64,000 nucleotides of DNA from NCBI RefSeq assembly GCF_033097365.1, contig NZ_AP028461.1, forward strand, positions 7,564,001 through 7,628,000, in the 5' to 3' direction. Below are positions 15,627-25,625 of this stretch, one piece after another. The notes beneath the pieces were generated by a model. That model saw only the letters and a list, made by a program, of their open reading frames with translations, was not told the origin of the DNA and did not search any database. Position numbers and translations under genes: made by a program. Position 1 is the stretch's first letter, and every line of letters starts with the position of its first letter. This stretch comes from Actinoplanes sichuanensis. GTDB lineage: Bacteria > Actinomycetota > Actinomycetes > Mycobacteriales > Micromonosporaceae.

Positions 15627-16654
15627 CGGGGGGCTCCTCGTCGCACAGGGGTGGGACAACAATCGGGTTGGCACGTGTCCCAGGTCGGCAGCGTACCGAG
15701 CGCTGACCGGGATTGATCATCGGTCCGCTCCTGGACCAACTCGCGGACCATCGACACGAAATCCGGGTGGACTCCGGGCGTGGCGGCCCGCGCGTAGCCG
15801 AGACCCAGCCGGGCCGCGGTGTCCTTCGCCTCGTTGTCCAGGTCCCAGATGACCTCGAGGTGGTCGGAGACGAAGCCGATCGGGCTGACCACCACGTCGG
15901 TCACCCCCTGCCCGGCGAGGCCTTCCAGGTGGTCGTTGATGTCCGGCTCCAGCCACGGGATCTGCGGCGGGCCGGAACGGCTCTGCCAGACCAGGTCATA
16001 ACCGAGGTCGGCGGCGGCCGCGGCGTGCACCAGCCGGGCCGTCTCCGCCAACTGGGCGTTGTAGCGACCGCCGGTGGGGCCGGCCGTCTCCGCCATGCTG
16101 ACCGGAATCGAATGGGCGGTGAAGACCAGCCGGGTGGAGGCGCGGCGGGCCGGGTCCAGCTTCGCCAGAGCCTGCTTCACGCCCACCACGTGCGGATTGA
16201 CGAAACCGGGATGGTCGTGGAACTGCCGCAGCTTGGCGATCCTCGGTGCGCCCGGACCGACGTGCGCCCGGGCCGCGGCGATGTCCTCCCAGTACTGCTT
16301 GCAGGAGGAATACCCGCCGTACGCACTCGTCGCGAACCCGAGTGCGTGCTCCACCCCGTCGTCGCGCATCTGCGCCACGGTGTCGGCCAGCATCGGATGC
16401 CAGTTGCGGTTGCCCCAATAGGCGGGCAGCTTCACGCCGTGCGTCGAGAACTCGGTCTCGATCGCGGCGAGCAGGTCCCGGCACTGCTGATTGATCGGGG
16501 ACACCCCGCCGAAATGCATGTAGTGCTCATACACCTCGGCGAGGCGCTCATCCGGAACGCCCCGCCCGCGAACCACATTCCGCAGGAAGGGCATCACGTC
16601 ATCGGGTTTCTCGGGGCCGCCGAAGGAGAGCAGGACGAACGCGTCGTAAACCAC
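15623..16654 (-). CDS. cpfC: Coproporphyrin/proto ferrochelatase with 2Fe-2S cysteines
   Basis: Inserts ferrous iron into the porphyrin macrocycle in heme synthesis; in Actinobacteria the substrate is coproporphyrin III. LLSFGGPEKPDD is the family N-terminus, H181 in FTAHSIP is the catalytic His, and the YGGYSSCKQY loop supplies C118. The C-terminus has C328, C332 and C333 (CQPDCC). These four cysteines match the 2Fe-2S ligands known for actinobacterial enzymes. It lies 20 bp downstream of the enoyl reductase gene, as in mycobacterial fabG1-inhA-hemZ. Older symbol hemH. Confidence 0.95.
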   Translation of the reverse strand: MVYDAFVLLSFGGPEKPDDVMPFLRNVVRGRGVPDERLAEVYEHYMHFGGVSPINQQCRDLLAAIETEFSTHGVKLPAYWGNRNWHPMLADTVAQMRDDGVEHALGFATSAYGGYSSCKQYWEDIAAARAHVGPGAPRIAKLRQFHDHPGFVNPHVVGVKQALAKLDPARRASTRLVFTAHSIPVSMAETAGPTGGRYNAQLAETARLVHAAAAADLGYDLVWQSRSGPPQIPWLEPDINDHLEGLAGQGVTDVVVSPIGFVSDHLEVIWDLDNEAKDTAARLGLGYARAATPGVHPDFVSMVRELVQERTDDQSRSALGTLPTWDTCQPDCCPTPVRRGAPR

Positions 16655-16674
16655 CCGACCATCCTGCCACCGGA

Positions 16675-17442
16675 CTATGCCCCGATCGCGTGGTAACCCC
16701 CGTCAACGTGCACAACCTCACCCGTGGTGGCCGGGAACCAGTCGGACAACAGGGCGCAGATCGCCTTGCCGGCGGCACTGGTGTCGTGCAGATCCCAGCC
16801 GAGCGGCGCCCGCTCCGCCCACGCGTCCTCGAACTGCTCGAAGCCGGGAATCGACTTGGCGGCGATGGTGCGCAGCGGGCCGGCCGCCACCAGGTTGCTG
16901 CGGATGCCCTGCTTGCCCAGGTGCAGCGCCAGGTAACGGGAGGCGGACTCGAGGCCGGCCTTGGCCACGCCCATCCAGTCGTAGACCGGCCACGCGCTGG
17001 TCGCGTCGAAGGTCAGGCCGACGATGCTGCCGCCCGACGACATCAGCGGCAGAGCCGCCTTGGCCAGCGACTTGTACGAGTACGTGGAGACGTGGACAGC
17101 GGTGGCCACGTCCTCCCACGGCGCGTCCAGGAAACCGCCGCCGAGGCAGGACGGCGGCGCGAAGCCGATCGAGTGGACCACACCGTCCAGCCCGTCGACG
17201 TGCTCGCGGACCTTGTCGGCCAGCCCGTCGAGGTGTTCGGAGTTCGTCGCGTCCAGTTCGATGACCGGCGCCGGCTCCGGAAGCCGCTTGGCGATCCGCT
17301 CCACCAGGGACAGGCGGCCGTAACCGGTCAGCACGACCGTCGCCCCCTGCTCCTGGGCGATCTTCGCCGCCGAGAAGGCGATCGAGGCGTCGGTGATGAC
17401 CCCCGTGATGAGCAGCCGTTTTCCGGCCAGCAGTCCAGACAC
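16675..17442 (-). CDS. fabI: Enoyl-ACP reductase (FabI/InhA type)
   Basis: NADH-dependent reductase of the last step of the FAS-II elongation cycle, cytoplasmic, 255 aa. It has the InhA-type GKRLLITGVITDASIAF nucleotide-binding start and a catalytic Tyr-x6-Lys (Y154, K161) in YDWMGVAKAG. HSIGFAPPSCLGG covers the substrate-binding loop. GTG 17442 is selected because AGGAGAG lies 8 nt upstream; a longer frame starting further upstream is not needed. It follows fabG with a 34-bp gap. It is homologous to the isoniazid/triclosan target. Confidence 0.95.
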   Translation of the reverse strand: MSGLLAGKRLLITGVITDASIAFSAAKIAQEQGATVVLTGYGRLSLVERIAKRLPEPAPVIELDATNSEHLDGLADKVREHVDGLDGVVHSIGFAPPSCLGGGFLDAPWEDVATAVHVSTYSYKSLAKAALPLMSSGGSIVGLTFDATSAWPVYDWMGVAKAGLESASRYLALHLGKQGIRSNLVAAGPLRTIAAKSIPGFEQFEDAWAERAPLGWDLHDTSAAGKAICALLSDWFPATTGEVVHVDGGYHAIGA

Positions 17443-17476
17443 TTTGATTTCTCTCCTGAAAAAATATCCCGGGACT

Positions 17477-18211
<735 letters not shown>

Positions 18212-18332
18212 TCAGGGTCACTAGAGGCCCCTGAAGAGCGAGACTATCGGCCCGCCGTACCACCGCGGAGGGACGGTCCCGCCGACTTACACCCCGTTCA
18301 GTGCGGAGCCGATTTTCTTAAGTTGCGATTAA

Positions 18333-18495
18333 GGAGTACGCTCCCAACCGGTTCCCAGGCCCGACGAGCTGATGGAGGTGATCGCTGTGCGAGATAGCGA
18401 TCCTCCTAGTCGTGGCCGGGACGCTCGTCAGCGTTTCTGACCGCTGACCAGACGACTCCCCATCCGCACGCCCACCGGCTTTCCGCCGGCTTTTT
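18333..18495 (+). ncRNA. Candidate structured small RNA ending in an intrinsic terminator
   Basis: In the 388-bp gap between fabG and the small peptide gene, the plus strand can fold into a chain of helices. First comes a UACG-loop hairpin GGAG/CTCC (18333-18344). Next is a long composite stem 18360-18420 built from CCCG/CGGG, ACGA/TCGT, GGAG/CTCC and GATCGCT/AGCGATC. It is followed by GTCAGCG/CGCTGAC (18427-18448), then CCGGC/GCCGG with five Ts. The AT-rich stretch 18311-18332 just upstream could hold a promoter. A 17-22 codon frame starting at 18372 or 18387 lies inside the folded part, but its start region is in the stem. I know no Rfam family that it matches. Confidence 0.5.
18475..18495 (+). 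terminator. Intrinsic terminator
   Basis: Stem CCGGC/GCCGG with a 5-nt loop, then C and five Ts (18491-18495). One of the few textbook terminators in the window. It ends a plus-strand transcript for which no ordinary gene exists upstream. Confidence 0.7.
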
Positions 18496-18569
18496 CCGCG
18501 TGCGATGGTTTCCGGCCGCGACCGACCACAGCGCCCTTTGCTCAGTCGCCAGCGGAAGACGGTTCAACC

Positions 18570-18656
18570 ATGCGTAACTTCGTCGCGCCCCTCGGTTTCA
18601 CCCTGCTCTCGGCGTGGGTCGTCGTGCTGTTCGTGCTCGCCCACAACACCCCGTGA
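18570..18656 (+). CDS. Possible 28-aa membrane micropeptide
   Basis: ATG 18570 opens MRNFVAPLGF then TLLSAWVVVLFVLAHNTP, essentially one transmembrane helix with a basic start and short tail. It stops directly against the convergent VWA gene. The only ribosome-like sequence, GGAAG, is 11 nt away, which weakens the case. The hydrophobic pattern is not forced by the opposite strand because no other gene lies here. I call it plausible but unproven. Confidence 0.35.
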   Translation: MRNFVAPLGFTLLSAWVVVLFVLAHNTP

Positions 18657-19607
18657 TCAGGGCAGCCTCGAGGTCCACAACAGGCTCGTCGCGGCACCGG
18701 CCAGCCCCAGCAGCAGGCCGATCGCCGCATACCACTGCGTCACCTCACGTGGCTCGGTGCGGTGCCCGATCGAGCTGCCCATGTCCTCGTAGACCTGCTT
18801 CAGCTCACTGACCGACGCCGCCTCGTAGAAGTAGCCCTTCGTCTGCTCGGCCAGATCCTGCAGCGACAGCCGGTCCACCGGCACCCGCTGCACCGAGCCG
18901 CGGATGTCCACCACACCGGTGTCGGTGCCGAACGCGATCGTCGACACCGGCACGTTGGCCTGCACGGCGGCGGTCGCCGCGTCCTCGATCGACCGGCCCG
19001 ACGTGCGGTACCCGTCGGAGAGCAGCACGATCCGGGCCGGCGGAGCGCCGTCCGCGCCGTCCGACGGCACCATCCGGATCGCATCCAGCGAAGTGAACAC
19101 CGCCTCACCCGTCGCGGTCGCCTCGGCCAACGTCAACCCGTCGATCGCGGAGATCACCGCGGACCGGTCCTTGGTCGGCGCCACCAGCACGTTCGCCGCC
19201 TTCGCAAAAGACACCAGACCCAGGTTGTACGTCGGTGGCAGCTCGCTGACGAACGCCTTCGCCGCCTCCTGTGCCGCCTCGATCCGGCTCGGCTCGACAT
19301 CCTCGGCCTGCATCGACAGCGAAACGTCGATGGCGAGCATCACGGTGGCCCGTTCGAGGGGCTCCTCGGTGTCCACCGACGGGCGGGCCGTCGCCGCCGC
19401 CAGCGCACCCAGCATCAGCAGGAACGCGGCCGCCGACACGTGCCGGCGCCAGCCCAGGCCCTTCGGTGCGAGGGTGCGCAGCAGGTCGACGTTGGTGAAC
19501 CGCATCGCGTACTGCCGCTTACGGAACTGCCGCCAGACATAGGCCCCGGCCATCGCCAGGACCGGCAGCAGGGTCAGCAGCCACCACGGCTCCAGGAAAC
19601 GGATCAT
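18657..19607 (-). CDS. VWA-domain membrane protein (BatA-like)
   Basis: 316 aa. A transmembrane helix (about 7-25) and a second one (about 55-72) are followed by a von Willebrand A domain. Its MIDAS is intact: D94-V-S96-L-S98, a Thr in the ATATGEA loop and the Asp of LLSDGYRTSG. A final helix lies near the C-terminus. This fits the MoxR-DUF58-VWA module, in which the MoxR ATPase acts as a chaperone for a surface-exposed metal-binding domain. The start overlaps the DUF58 stop (ATGA). Confidence 0.92.
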   Translation of the reverse strand: MIRFLEPWWLLTLLPVLAMAGAYVWRQFRKRQYAMRFTNVDLLRTLAPKGLGWRRHVSAAAFLLMLGALAAATARPSVDTEEPLERATVMLAIDVSLSMQAEDVEPSRIEAAQEAAKAFVSELPPTYNLGLVSFAKAANVLVAPTKDRSAVISAIDGLTLAEATATGEAVFTSLDAIRMVPSDGADGAPPARIVLLSDGYRTSGRSIEDAATAAVQANVPVSTIAFGTDTGVVDIRGSVQRVPVDRLSLQDLAEQTKGYFYEAASVSELKQVYEDMGSSIGHRTEPREVTQWYAAIGLLLGLAGAATSLLWTSRLP

Positions 19608-20613
19608 CGTGTGGTCCCTCGGGTACGGGCGTGGCGCGAAGCGGCCACGAAGCGGACCATGTCGAGCAGCCAGTCGGTGTCGGTGCGCAGCCGCAGGTGG
19701 CTCGCGCCGGCCGCACGCAGCGCGCGGGCGATCGCGGCACGCTGCACGCCGGCCGCCTCGGCGTACCGATGGCGCAGTTTCGCATCGGACGTCTGCACCT
19801 CGTGCAGCGCCCCGGACTCCGGGTCGGCCAGGGTCAGCACCCCGACGTCCGGAAGCTCCAGCTCACGCGGGTCGACCACCTCGATGGCCAGCACGTCGTG
19901 GCGGACCCCGAGTTTCTTGATCGGCCGGGCCCAGTTGTCCACCGGCGCCAGGAAGTCGGAGATCACCACGGCCACGCCGCGCCGCCGCGGAGGCCGGTTC
20001 AGCATGTCGATCAGCGCACCCAGATCGGCCCGGCCGGGCTTGATCTTCGTGCCGGCGATCGCCCGCAGCAGGCCCTGCGCCTCCTTACGGCCGGGCCGCG
20101 CCGGCAGGCGCAGAATCGGGGACCAGGGCGTCGGCTCCGGGTTCGCGGCCGGCTTACGGCGCCACCAGCTTCCGCCAGACCCCTTCTCCGGTACGCCGGA
20201 CCCGGTGCCCACCACGGCGCCGATCCGGTTGCCGCCCCGGACGGTCAGATGGGCCATCGCCGTGGCGGCCGCGATCACCAGATCCCGTTTCAGCCATTTG
20301 GCGGTGCCGAAGTCGAGGCTCGCCGACAGGTCCACGGCCAGCCACGTCTCCAGCTCGCGATCGGCCACGGTCCGGCGCACGTGCGGCATCGTGGTGCGGG
20401 CCGTCACCGGCCAGTCCATCCGGCGCACGTCGTCGCCCGGCCGGTACTCCCGGGACTCGCCGGCCTCGGTACCCGGACCGGGCAGCAGGCCCGCGTAGTC
20501 GCCCTGGAGCAGACCGTCGAGTTTGCGGGTGACGAGCAGTTGCAGCCGACCGAGGACGGCCTCGGCGCGGGCCGCCTCCTCCGGGGCGACGGGCATCGCG
20601 GCGCCCGGCCGGG

Positions 20614-20617
<4 letters not shown>
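19604..20617 (-). CDS. DUF58 protein of the MoxR module
   Basis: 337 aa. SREYRPGDDVRRMDWPVTART is the DUF58 signature, followed by a VWA-like half with WLAVDLSASLDFG. It is soluble, and its start and stop overlap the upstream MoxR and downstream VWA genes by ATGA, so three proteins are made in a coupled way. The role is inferred from the module: an adaptor between the MoxR ATPase and the VWA membrane protein, possibly in envelope stress or cell wall processes. Confidence 0.92.
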
Positions 20618-22083
<1,466 letters not shown>

Positions 22084-22356
22084 CGGTCCTCCACAACTGT
22101 CGAGAAACGCCGGCTCTTCGACGCCGACGGTCAAGACTTACACGACAGACAACAGCACACGGCTGAGAGGTTCCTAAGAACCCCACGTCCGTACTGCACG
22201 GCAGCATAGGGAGCCGTGTCGTCATCCGGGCGTCATCATCGCCGGATTCGCATGTCTTCGCAGCCCAGAATGCCATGGGCCGAATGTGTGGATCTTTCTG
22301 CGCGATCCGCCGGATCGGGCACCGTCACCGGGTACTCACGCGACCTTGGGAAGCGT

Positions 22357-22404
22357 GTAGCATTTGCTACGTCGCCGGGCGGCTTCCCCCGTGGCCGCCC
22401 GGCG
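22357..22404. promoter_or_regulatory. Palindrome and strong hairpin upstream of the small Cys-rich gene
   Basis: The 356-bp gap between moxR and the next plus-strand gene holds GTAGCA-TT-TGCTAC (22357-22370) and, right after it, an 11-bp GC-only stem (22373-22383 with 22394-22404, 10-nt loop). The palindrome may be an operator. The stem has no T-run and may be a bidirectional insulator or leader fold. I see nothing else in the gap except the -10 box at 22427. Confidence 0.4.
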
Positions 22405-22426
22405 CTCAAACTTCTTCTCCCGGCCG

Positions 22427-22432
22427 TAATGT
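22427..22432 (+). promoter_or_regulatory. -10 element TAATGT, leaderless start
   Basis: TAATGT ends 7 nt before ATG 22440, and no ribosome-binding site is present. Confidence 0.5.
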
Positions 22433-22439
22433 CTGCGGC

Positions 22440-22661
22440 ATGGTCGAGGACTTTCCACCCCAGTGCTCTTCCAAGGGCTGTCGTGCGGCCGCCGAGTGGC
22501 AGCTCCTCTGGAACAATCCGAAGATCCACACGCCGGAACGGCGAAAGACGTGGCTGGCCTGCGGCGAGCACCGGGCCACCCTGAGTTCGTTCCTCGACGC
22601 GCGGGGATTCCTGCGTGAGGTCACTCCCTTCGCCTCGTCGGACGGTGCGGTCGTCTCCTAG
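22440..22661 (+). CDS. Small Cys/His-rich protein, putative zinc-binding
   Basis: 73 aa. CSSKGC near the N-terminus and CGEH after KTWLA give a C-x4-C...C-x2-H set that could bind zinc. The intervening AEWQLLWNNPKIHTPERRKTW is characteristic of a widespread small actinobacterial family that I recognise but cannot assign a function. It lies upstream of two PH-domain membrane-protein genes, with only 9 bp to the next start. That next gene has its own leaderless -10 box overlapping this stop. Confidence 0.75.
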   Translation: MVEDFPPQCSSKGCRAAAEWQLLWNNPKIHTPERRKTWLACGEHRATLSSFLDARGFLREVTPFASSDGAVVS

Positions 22662-22664
22662 GCT
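22659..22664 (+). promoter_or_regulatory. -10 element TAGGCT, leaderless start
   Basis: TAGGCT overlaps the stop codon of the previous gene and ends 6 nt before GTG 22671. Confidence 0.5.
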
Positions 22665-22670
22665 CTAGTT

Positions 22671-23186
22671 GTGAGCGAGCCGTCCACGCCTACCGCCGTC
22701 GATGCCCTCGAGCCCTGGCCCGGCACCGTCGCCTGGCGCCCGGTCTCCAGCCGGCTGATCATCGTCCATCTCATCGGGATCGCGATCTGGTCCGCGGTGC
22801 TGCTCGGTGGGCTGCTCGCCGGATACCTGATCGTCGAGGGCACGCCCTGGCTGTTCGGGATGGGCGCGGTGCTCGCCCTGGGCGCGTGGCGGGCCGTCAT
22901 CGCCGCCCGGGCCGTCCGCGCCTGGGGTTACGCCGAGCGCGACAAGGACCTGCTCGTCCGGCACGGGTTGCTGGTCCGGCACCTGTCCATCGTGCCGTAT
23001 GCGCGGATGCAGTACGTGGACGTCACCGCCGGTCCGCTGGAGCGCGCGTTCGGGCTGGCCACCGTCCAGTTGCACACCGCCGCGGCGGCCAGCAACGCCC
23101 GCGTGCCGGGCCTGCCACCGGACGAGGCGTCCCGCCTGCGCGACCGGCTGACCGCCCTCGGCGAAGACCGGGCCGAGGGCCTGTGA
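22671..23186 (+). CDS. bPH2 (YdbS-like) membrane protein
   Basis: 171 aa. Two transmembrane helices (about 28-50 and 58-78) are followed by a bacterial PH domain (DUF304) with WGYAERDKDLLVRHGLLVRH and VPYARMQYVDVTAGPLERAFGL. This is the first half of the YdbS-YdbT membrane-protein pair known from Bacillus, where it is linked to resistance to membrane-active agents. Its TGA overlaps the GTG of the next gene. Confidence 0.88.
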   Translation: MSEPSTPTAVDALEPWPGTVAWRPVSSRLIIVHLIGIAIWSAVLLGGLLAGYLIVEGTPWLFGMGAVLALGAWRAVIAARAVRAWGYAERDKDLLVRHGLLVRHLSIVPYARMQYVDVTAGPLERAFGLATVQLHTAAAASNARVPGLPPDEASRLRDRLTALGEDRAEGL

Positions 23187-25129
23187 CCAGCGCCGGACTC
23201 CCCCATCCCGCGCAGGCCACCCCCGGCGGCGACCCGGTCCGGGGCGCCCCCGCAAGCGACACCCCCGCCCTGCCCGGCACGTCCTCTCCGGCCGGTGTCC
23301 CCGCCCACTCCGATCCGGGCACCGCCGGTAACGGCGCCCACCCTCGACCGGACACCGACCCATCTCCGGCCGCCCCAGCCGACGGCGCCCACTCTCGACC
23401 GGACGACCCGGCCGGGGGCGGCGGCTCTTTCCCAGGGGCCCAGGGCGACGATTTCCGCCCTCTTGCGGGTGCGGTCGGCAACGGTGGGCAGGTGCCGGCG
23501 GGTGGGGCTGGATACGGGGGCTTCTCGTCTTCGGGCCTGCCCGGGAGCGGGAGTCCGCCTCTCTCGGACGGCGAGGGCTCGCCGTCCGTACCATATGGGG
23601 GTTTTGCTGGGGAAACGCCTGCCGGGACGGGCCTGCCGGAGGGTGCGGCTCGGCAGCGGTTGCATCCCCTCAGCCCGCTGCTGAAAGGCGCCAAGAGCAT
23701 CGCGGTGATCATCGCGGCGCTGTCCTGGAACACGCTCGGGCAGGTGGGGGCGACCGATTTCGCGCTGATCGTGCTCGGGCTGGCCGTCGCCGTGGTGATC
23801 TTCTCGGCGATCGGCTGGTGGAACACCGGATATCACGTGGTCGGGCGGGAGCTGCGGATCGCCGAAGGGCTGATCTGGCGGCGCAACCGGGCCATCCCGC
23901 TCGACCGGCTCCAGGCCGTCGAGGTGCGGCGCCCGCTGCTCGCGCAGCTCACCGGACTCGCCGAACTGCGCCTCGAAGTGGTCGGCGGCGGCAAGACCGA
24001 GGCGCCGCTGGCCTATCTCACCGTGCGTGACGCCGGCGTGCTGCGGGAACGGCTGCTGGCGCTGTCCGGGCGGGCGCCCGCCGTCGCCGTGCCCGCGCCC
24101 GGTGATCCGGCCGCCGAAGTGCCGCTCTACCAGGTCCGCAACCGGGACCTGCTGGTCAGTCAGCTGCTCACGCCGCAGGCGTTCTTCCTGCCGTTCGGTG
24201 TCGCCTGGGTGATCACGCAGTTCGTGATGGAGGGGACCTGGACGTTCATCGGCATCGCCAGCACCGTCACCGCGATGGCCGGTGTGCTGCTGCAGCCCAT
24301 CCGGCGGGTGCTCCGCGACTGGGACTTCCGGCTGTTCCGCGGGGAACGGCTGGTCCTGCACTACGGGCTCACCGAGACCCGCAGCCAGATCGTGCCGCCG
24401 CACCGCGTGCAGACCGTCCGGGTCACCTGGCCGCTGCTGTGGCGGGCCAAACAGTGGCTGAACCTGACGCTCGACATCGCCGGTGTCTCCGGTCCTGAAC
24501 CCGGCGAGGACCGCGGTTCCGACCGTCTCATGCCGGTCGGTGACCTGGCCGCCGCACGGGCGCTCGTCGCGGCCGCCCTGCCCGGCGTCGACCTGGCCGG
24601 GCTCGCCACCTCGCCGCCGCCCGCCCGCGCGAAGTGGCTGCACCCGTTCGGGCTGCGGTTCTACGGGGCCGGGCTCGCCGACCAGGTGTTCGTCAGCCGG
24701 GCCGGGCGGCTCACCCGGGAGATGACGCTCGTTCCCTATGCGCGGCTGCAGAGCGTGCGGGTCGTCCAGGGTCCGCTGCAGCGGCGGCTCGGGCTCGCCA
24801 CCGTCTACGCCGACACCGCCGGTGGGCGGGCCGGTGAAGCCCGCGACCGGGATCTGGCCGAGGCCTACGCGATCGCCGACCAGCTGGCCGCCCGATCCCG
24901 GCGGGCGCGCGCCGCCGTCCCGCATCCGGACACCGCATCCGTGCCGCCCGGTCTCGCGCCGGGGCTGGTCCCGCCGGTCGCCGAGCCCGGCTTCGCGCCA
25001 CCGACGCCCGGCTTCGCGGGGTTCACGCCGCCGGCGCCCGGTTTCGGGGCGGTACCTCCGGGCGCGGCCGATCGACCGGTCAGCGAACCGGACGACGAGA
25101 CGTACTGGCAGCGGCCCGAACAGTCTTAA
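23183..25129 (+). CDS. YdbT-like protein with multiple bPH2 domains
   Basis: 648 aa. Residues 1-160 are a Pro/Gly/Ala-rich low-complexity region. Then come three PH-domain repeats alternating with transmembrane pairs: VIVGREL-type strands around WRRNRAIPLDRLQAVEVRRPL, RGERLVLHYGLTETRSQIVPPHRVQTV, and REMTLVPYARLQSVRVVQGPLQRRLGL. The C-terminus is another Pro-rich tail of about 60 residues. It is coupled by GTGA to the YdbS-like gene, so the two form a complex. The disordered N-terminus is longer than in Bacillus relatives. Confidence 0.88.
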   Translation: MTSAGLPHPAQATPGGDPVRGAPASDTPALPGTSSPAGVPAHSDPGTAGNGAHPRPDTDPSPAAPADGAHSRPDDPAGGGGSFPGAQGDDFRPLAGAVGNGGQVPAGGAGYGGFSSSGLPGSGSPPLSDGEGSPSVPYGGFAGETPAGTGLPEGAARQRLHPLSPLLKGAKSIAVIIAALSWNTLGQVGATDFALIVLGLAVAVVIFSAIGWWNTGYHVVGRELRIAEGLIWRRNRAIPLDRLQAVEVRRPLLAQLTGLAELRLEVVGGGKTEAPLAYLTVRDAGVLRERLLALSGRAPAVAVPAPGDPAAEVPLYQVRNRDLLVSQLLTPQAFFLPFGVAWVITQFVMEGTWTFIGIASTVTAMAGVLLQPIRRVLRDWDFRLFRGERLVLHYGLTETRSQIVPPHRVQTVRVTWPLLWRAKQWLNLTLDIAGVSGPEPGEDRGSDRLMPVGDLAAARALVAAALPGVDLAGLATSPPPARAKWLHPFGLRFYGAGLADQVFVSRAGRLTREMTLVPYARLQSVRVVQGPLQRRLGLATVYADTAGGRAGEARDRDLAEAYAIADQLAARSRRARAAVPHPDTASVPPGLAPGLVPPVAEPGFAPPTPGFAGFTPPAPGFGAVPPGAADRPVSEPDDETYWQRPEQS

Positions 25130-25132
25130 GCT
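25127..25132 (+). promoter_or_regulatory. -10 element TAAGCT, leaderless start
   Basis: The TAA stop of the previous gene forms the first half of TAAGCT, which ends 6 nt before ATG 25139. This favours that ATG over in-frame GTG/TTG codons just upstream. Confidence 0.5.
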
Positions 25133-25138
25133 TTGGTG

Positions 25139-25531
25139 ATGGAGCTTCCGGAGTTCGCGCCCGGTCTCAGCGCCCGGGTCGAGTTGACGGTCACCGACGC
25201 CGACACCGCCCAGTCGATGGGCTCCGGTGACGTGCCGGTTCTCGGCACGCCCCGGCTGCTCGCCCTCGCCGAGGCGGCCACCGTCGCCGCCACCGCCCGG
25301 CAGATCCCCGGTGGTGTCACCACGGTCAGCAGCCGCGCCGAGGTCGAGCACCGGGTGCCCACGCCGGTCGGCCGCCGGGTCGCCGCCCAGGCCACGCTGA
25401 CCAAGGTGGACGGGCCGAAACTGCTGTTCGAGGTGACCGTCCACGACGGGGACACGCAGGTCGCGGAGGTCCGGGTCGAGCGGGTGCTGCTGGATCGGCA
25501 GCGGTTCATCGCGCGGGCTCTCGGCGATTGA
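25139..25531 (+). CDS. Hotdog thioesterase of the FlK (fluoroacetyl-CoA thioesterase) type
   Basis: 130-aa hotdog-fold protein. The FlK catalytic set Thr-Glu-His is present with the same spacing as T42/E50/H76 of Streptomyces cattleya FlK: T37, E45 and H71 (8 and 26 residues apart). Context: VLGTPRLLALAEAA is the central helix and VEHRVPTPVG the His strand. Members hydrolyse small acyl-CoA esters; whether fluoroacetyl-CoA is a substrate cannot be told. The gene is monocistronic and divergent/convergent neighbours give no hint. Confidence 0.82.
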   Translation: MELPEFAPGLSARVELTVTDADTAQSMGSGDVPVLGTPRLLALAEAATVAATARQIPGGVTTVSSRAEVEHRVPTPVGRRVAAQATLTKVDGPKLLFEVTVHDGDTQVAEVRVERVLLDRQRFIARALGD

Positions 25532-25625
25532 ACGGTGACCGGAGGCCACGCCCGTGAGACGCCTTGCGGTCCGGAACCGGGGCCGCGTCGCGGTGTGGGT
25601 GGGTGCTCCTCGTGGCCGTACCGAA

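Noticed and set aside
18372..18440. A 17-22 codon peptide (M/V-R-D-S-D-P-P-S-R-G...) inside the folded RNA
   Set aside because: Its start and ribosome site are inside the main stem, and the structure rather than the peptide best explains the sequence; kept only as a possibility within the RNA entry.
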